Shown: in pieces, positions 28,304 to 31,372 of the stretch
Layout of the letters: each line of letters starts with the position of its first letter
How positions within the stretch are numbered: position 1 is the stretch's first letter
Source: JAIVGV01 sp035295985
Lineage (GTDB): Bacteria; Acidobacteriota; Blastocatellia; Pyrinomonadales; Pyrinomonadaceae
Assembly: GCA_035295985.1 (NCBI GenBank)
Contig: DATHBT010000076.1
Span: 1-31,372 of the forward strand
Length of the DNA: 31,372 nt
Direction: 5' to 3'
Notes under the pieces: generated by a model
Seen by the model: only the letters and a program-made list of their open reading frames with translations
Databases searched by the model: none
Told to the model about the DNA's origin: nothing
Position numbers and translations under genes: made by a program

Positions 28304-28333
28304 TTCTCCTTGCGCGCGAATCGTATTCCGCCT

Positions 28334-29566
28334 TCAGCCCTTCCCGTCCGGCTTCGGGGCGACGTAGAACTGGCGGTGGTTGATCTCGTACTCCTTGTCG
28401 TCCCACTGGCCGTCGCCGTTCACGTCAACCTTGACCTCGATCTTGTGCTTCTTGCCGTCGCGCCGCTCGCCGGGGTTGTAGCCGAGGCTGTACTGGTGGC
28501 GCATCAGTGCGTTAATGGAGGCGATAGCCGAGGGCGCTTCGGCCTCGAAGGTGACGGGGAAGTAGGCCCCGCCGGTCTCCTTGGCGAAGGTGCTCAGGGC
28601 GTTGGCCGCCTGCTGGAAGGTCATGCGGCCGGGCGATCCCGCAATCGAGTCGGTAGGTCCCAACAGGTGCTCGTACTTCTTGTAGTACATGTTGCCGGTG
28701 CCGATGATGTAGATGGGGATGCCGGCGTTCTGCGCGATCTTGCGCGCGTTGTCGTAGTTGATCTTGCTGAAGGTGTCGATGCCCGAAGCGATCAGGAGAA
28801 CCGCGCGGCGGCGGCCCTGCACGCTCACGAGGCCCGCGTACTCGGCCTTGTGATCCGTGCCGCCTTCGAGCACGACCGCGTCGCCCACGCCCCCGACGAG
28901 CGTGAACTTGAGCGCGTCGAACAGGTTCGTCTCGCGGAAGGCCGGCTGGTTGCGCAGCAGTAGGCCGATGACCGTGTTGATGCGTGACGGGTCGTTAGTG
29001 AAGTCGGTGAGCGGGGTGGGGCGCATGTCGAAGGCGACGACCGAGAGGTAGTCGCCCTTCTGCACGGCGTCCTGCATGAAGATGGCGGCCGGCGCGATCA
29101 CCTCGCGCGTGCCGTAGTCCCATCCGCCCGTCTGCGCCAGGCCCAGCCCCTCGGTCAGCTTGCTGAACTCGATGACGACGGCGACGTTCAGTTTCGCCTC
29201 CGGCGTCGAGAAGTTGGTGATCTCCTGCCGCACGCCGTTCTCGAACAGGGCGAAGTTGGCCTTCGAGAGGTTGCCGACGAGCTGCTTCGTCTTCTTGTGA
29301 TAGACGACGGCGTCCACGTTGACGAGGTTCGCCGTGACGCGGACGATCTCGTCCTCCGCCGGCTTCTGGCGGAGGAGGTCGGGCGGCAGCTCCTCCTTCT
29401 GGCCGTCGTCGGTCGTCGTCTCCTGGCCCGGCCGCTGGTTCTTCTTCTGCGGCTGCGTGGGGGGCGTGCGGCGCGACTGCGCGAGGGCGAGCGGCCCCGC
29501 CGAGGCGAGCGCGAAGGCGCAGGCGAGCGCGAGGACGAAGATGCGGAAGGGGAGGGCGAATCTCAT
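28334..29566 (-). CDS. Secreted VWA-domain protein, acidobacterial VWFA-related type
   Basis: Encodes 410 aa. The signal peptide (FRIFVLALACAFALASAG) and a Gln/Pro-rich low-complexity region are followed by the typical N-cap of this family: VNVDAVVYHKKTKQLVGNL and FALFENGVRQEITNFS. A VWA fold then runs through LNVAVVIEFSKL, FDMRPTPLTDF, RRRAVLLIASGIDTFSK and GIPIYIIGTG. The MIDAS motif D-x-S-x-S is altered to E133-F-S135-K-L. Near the C-terminus there is an EF-hand-like DVNGDGQWDDKEY. The family is abundant in Acidobacteriota; the function is not established, probably extracellular protein or surface binding. Confidence 0.85.
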   Translation of the reverse strand: MRFALPFRIFVLALACAFALASAGPLALAQSRRTPPTQPQKKNQRPGQETTTDDGQKEELPPDLLRQKPAEDEIVRVTANLVNVDAVVYHKKTKQLVGNLSKANFALFENGVRQEITNFSTPEAKLNVAVVIEFSKLTEGLGLAQTGGWDYGTREVIAPAAIFMQDAVQKGDYLSVVAFDMRPTPLTDFTNDPSRINTVIGLLLRNQPAFRETNLFDALKFTLVGGVGDAVVLEGGTDHKAEYAGLVSVQGRRRAVLLIASGIDTFSKINYDNARKIAQNAGIPIYIIGTGNMYYKKYEHLLGPTDSIAGSPGRMTFQQAANALSTFAKETGGAYFPVTFEAEAPSAIASINALMRHQYSLGYNPGERRDGKKHKIEVKVDVNGDGQWDDKEYEINHRQFYVAPKPDGKG

Positions 29567-29730
29567 GGCCTTAACTTCTACCTCTGGGGGACGGGCTGAC
29601 AGTTTATCGGGGGCGGGGCCGACTATAAGGCCCGCCCGGAGCTGAGAGCAAGACGTTTGGATGCGGCCCGGCCTCCCACGGATGTTCCGGCCGGCCGCGG
29701 CGGCGGGCGGAAAACCGCCGGGAAGTGAGA

Positions 29731-29762
29731 AAGCCCCGCGCCGTGGCCCAGGCGCGGGGCTT
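29731..29762 (-). terminator. Terminator of the lectin-like gene
   Basis: A perfect 12-bp stem aagccccgcgcc / ggcgcggggctt (29731-29742, 29751-29762), loop gtggccca, about 55 nt beyond the minus-strand stop. On the minus strand it is followed by tctcactt. On the plus strand it is followed by tgcgtttt. Confidence 0.75.
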
Positions 29763-29816
29763 TGCGTTTTAGGCGGCGCGCGACAAACCGCGGCCGGGTC
29801 GCCCGCACGGGCGCGC

Positions 29817-30599
29817 TCAGCGCGAGGAGACGGCTTCGGGTTCGATGACCACGTCGAACGCGCCCGAGGTGGCCGTCAGCCGGCCCGTGTTGATGGTGAG
29901 GAAGATGATGCCGTCGCGCTGCGCGGTGAACTCGCGCCCGCTGCTCACCAGGATGAAGTCGTTGTTGTCGTCGCCGATGACGGCGACGAGCGCGCCCGTC
30001 GCCTCGTTCGCCAGCAGCTTGTCCGCGTCGGCGACGCGCGGCAGGCCCGTCGGCGTCGTGGCCTGGCCGTTCGAGAGCGTCACGCGGCCCGTGGCCGTGA
30101 CGCGGACGCGCTGGCCGCGCCTGACCGTGAACCCGCTGCTCACCCACCCGCTCTCGGTGCTCCGGGGATCGACGCGCACGTTGATCGGGAAGAAGACGGG
30201 GCCGGACGCGCGCTGCGGTTGTTGCTGCGGCTGAGGCGCGGGGCGGCTCGCGGCGGGCGGCTGCGTCGTGCGCTGCGGCTGGGACGACGGGCGGGCCGAG
30301 CTGTCGTCCGCGTCGTACGTGGCCTCGTCGCCGCGCGCGCCCGCCGCGCCGCCGTCAGCGCCGAAGGGGTTGTCGAACTCGATGGACTCGACGTCCTCCA
30401 TGTAGATCGTCATGCGGCTGCGCCGGCCGCGCTGGCCGCTGCCGATCAGCACCGTGAACTGCTGATCCTTGTAGGCGATGATCTGGCCGCGGACGACCGT
30501 GCCGTCGCGCAGGCGGATCGTGTCGGCGAGCGCCGACACCGGCGCGGCGAGCGCGAGCGCGACGGCGAAGACTGCGGCGGCAGATTTGCTTAACTTCAT
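29817..30599 (-). CDS. Secreted protein with LSm-like N-domain and PA-IL (LecA)-like C-terminal domain
   Basis: Encodes 260 aa from ATG 30599, with ggaggga upstream; the frame continues 23 codons further without support. The signal peptide (KSAAAVFAVALALAAPVSALA) is followed by an LSm-like strand set (DTIRLRDGTVVRGQIIAYKD…MTIYMEDVESIEFD). A Gln/Pro-rich linker (about 95-135) follows. The C-terminal domain contains GQRVRVTATGRVTL, KLLANEATGALVAVIGDD and FTAQRDGIIFLTINTG, which resemble the galactose lectin PA-IL. The calcium/sugar ligand loop of LecA (D-V-P-G-T-Y-G-N-N) is not preserved, so sugar binding is doubtful. Its own terminator follows. Confidence 0.8.
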   Translation of the reverse strand: MKLSKSAAAVFAVALALAAPVSALADTIRLRDGTVVRGQIIAYKDQQFTVLIGSGQRGRRSRMTIYMEDVESIEFDNPFGADGGAAGARGDEATYDADDSSARPSSQPQRTTQPPAASRPAPQPQQQPQRASGPVFFPINVRVDPRSTESGWVSSGFTVRRGQRVRVTATGRVTLSNGQATTPTGLPRVADADKLLANEATGALVAVIGDDNNDFILVSSGREFTAQRDGIIFLTINTGRLTATSGAFDVVIEPEAVSSR

Positions 30600-30726
30600 T
30601 GCTCCCTCCGGCGTTCGTGGGCGTGTGGTGCTTGCGGACGTTTTACAGAGTGCGCGCGCGCTTGGCAAGCGGGGAGTGGCCGCGCCTGAACGAGATGAGC
30701 GCTGGTGCGCCGACCGTTGCCCAAAA

Positions 30727-30810
30727 AATTGCGGATTGCGGATTGCGGATTAGAAGACAAGTCGTCTCTTCAATCCGCATTCCGCATTCCGCAATCCGCA
30801 ATCCGCAATT
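30727..30810. repeat. Heptamer-repeat hairpin (unit gcggatt)
   Basis: The left arm (30727-30751) has three perfect gcggatt copies. The right arm (30772-30810) has five copies of atccgca or ttccgca. They pair over 18 bp perfectly and further with single mismatches. It lies between the mscL stop (4 nt away) and the lectin-like gene on the same strand. Confidence 0.92.
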
Positions 30811-30814
30811 CAGC

Positions 30815-31261
30815 TCAGGCCGCCCGCAGATCGGAGCAGCAGGAGGCGCAGCGCGTCGCCTTGAGCGGGATGGTCGAAAGGCAGAGCGGGCAGTCCTTCG
30901 TCGTCGGCGCGGCGTCCGTCGCCTGCTTGCTCTTGAGTCGGTTGTACGCCTTGACGACGAGGAAGATGACGAAGGCGACGATGAGGAACGTGATCACGTC
31001 GTTGACGAGCTGCCCGTAGGCGACGACGGGGACGCCCTTCGCCTTCGCGTCGGCGAGCGAGGCTGGATAGCCCTTCGACGAGTCGAGCACGTAGAAGAGG
31101 CTGTTGAAGTCCACGCCCCCGATCAGCAGGCCGACGGGCGGCATGATCACGCCGTCCACGAGCGTGGTGACGATCCTGCCGAATGCCGCGCCGATGACGA
31201 CGGCGACGGCCAAATCGATGACGTTCCCGCGCGCGATGAACTCACGGAACTCTTTCCACAT
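30815..31261 (-). CDS. mscL: Large-conductance mechanosensitive channel with C-terminal zinc ribbon
   Basis: Encodes 148 aa. MscL opens under membrane tension to release solutes after osmotic downshock. The start MWKEFREFIARGNVIDLAVA and TM1 (VVIGAAFGRIVTTLVDGVIMPPVG) are canonical, and TM2 is VNDVITFLIVAFVIFLVVKAYN. After TM2 the usual cytoplasmic helix is replaced by a short linker and a zinc-ribbon-like CPLCLSTIPLKATRCASCC segment (Cys124, 127, 138, 141, 142). I recall similar tails in other MscL proteins of this phylum. A heptamer hairpin follows the stop. Confidence 0.95.
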   Translation of the reverse strand: MWKEFREFIARGNVIDLAVAVVIGAAFGRIVTTLVDGVIMPPVGLLIGGVDFNSLFYVLDSSKGYPASLADAKAKGVPVVAYGQLVNDVITFLIVAFVIFLVVKAYNRLKSKQATDAAPTTKDCPLCLSTIPLKATRCASCCSDLRAA

Positions 31262-31372
31262 TCTGTTTCGCTCCCGGAGGTGAAGGATTCGACTGACAGG
31301 GCGGCAGTCTTGTAAGCCGCGGCGGGCGCGCGAGTCAACCGCCCGGCGCGGCGGGGCGGTGGAGAAAGGAGC

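Overview
The window is GC-rich bacterial chromosome and most probably comes from Acidobacteriota. The evidence is the acidobacterial-type VWA protein (28334-29566), an M14-like carboxypeptidase with a long C-terminal extension, secreted proteins carrying an FDDGTxW / DPxxPDRW domain, and mscL with a zinc-ribbon tail. I place it near Blastocatellia from recalled family resemblance only. I see no rRNA, tRNA, CRISPR array, transposase or phage gene.

Layout. 1-2.9 kb: the 3' part of an M14-like peptidase, an SRPBCC protein, a hypothetical gene and a 97-aa protein. 3.0-6.3 kb: dciA-gatC-gatA on the minus strand, divergent from maf. 6.5-12.7 kb: a minus-strand set made of a three-subunit molybdenum hydroxylase (2Fe-2S, Mo and FAD subunits, in the order of 4-hydroxybenzoyl-CoA reductase hcrCAB), an NTF2-like secreted protein, a MocA-like nucleotidyltransferase and a cysteine-less TlpA-like protein. 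13.2-16.7 kb: a large secreted Asp-box protein and a small secreted protein. 16.8-22.7 kb: a zinc-ribbon membrane protein, panC, panB and folK on the minus strand; an opposite-strand block of secreted-protein genes (19.4-22.1 kb) lies between panB and folK. 22.8-26.0 kb: an ABC-2-like membrane protein and an AlbA_2/GHKL-type regulator. 26.0-28.2 kb: a second secreted block with a metzincin-like protease. 28.3-31.3 kb: the VWA protein, an LSm-like/PA-IL-lectin-like secreted protein and mscL.

Two things stand out. First, many intergenic gaps hold an inverted repeat whose arms are short tandem repeats. Most have a strict 7-nt period, but the unit sequence differs from gap to gap. They occur between co-directional, convergent and divergent genes and often run into the first or last codons of genes, so ordinary termination does not explain them. 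Second, the two secreted-protein blocks share a C-terminal cassette of about 180 residues with EF-hand-like loops. It is joined to unrelated N-terminal parts of visibly lower GC: a knottin-like protein with a duplicated N-terminal domain, and a metzincin-like protease with Asn at the third zinc-ligand position. The molybdenum enzyme is also notable: it has the four-cysteine loop of hydroxybenzoyl-CoA reductase but Gln where the family's catalytic Glu is expected.

All readings are by eye from sequence and ORF translations. No alignment, database or folding calculation was run.
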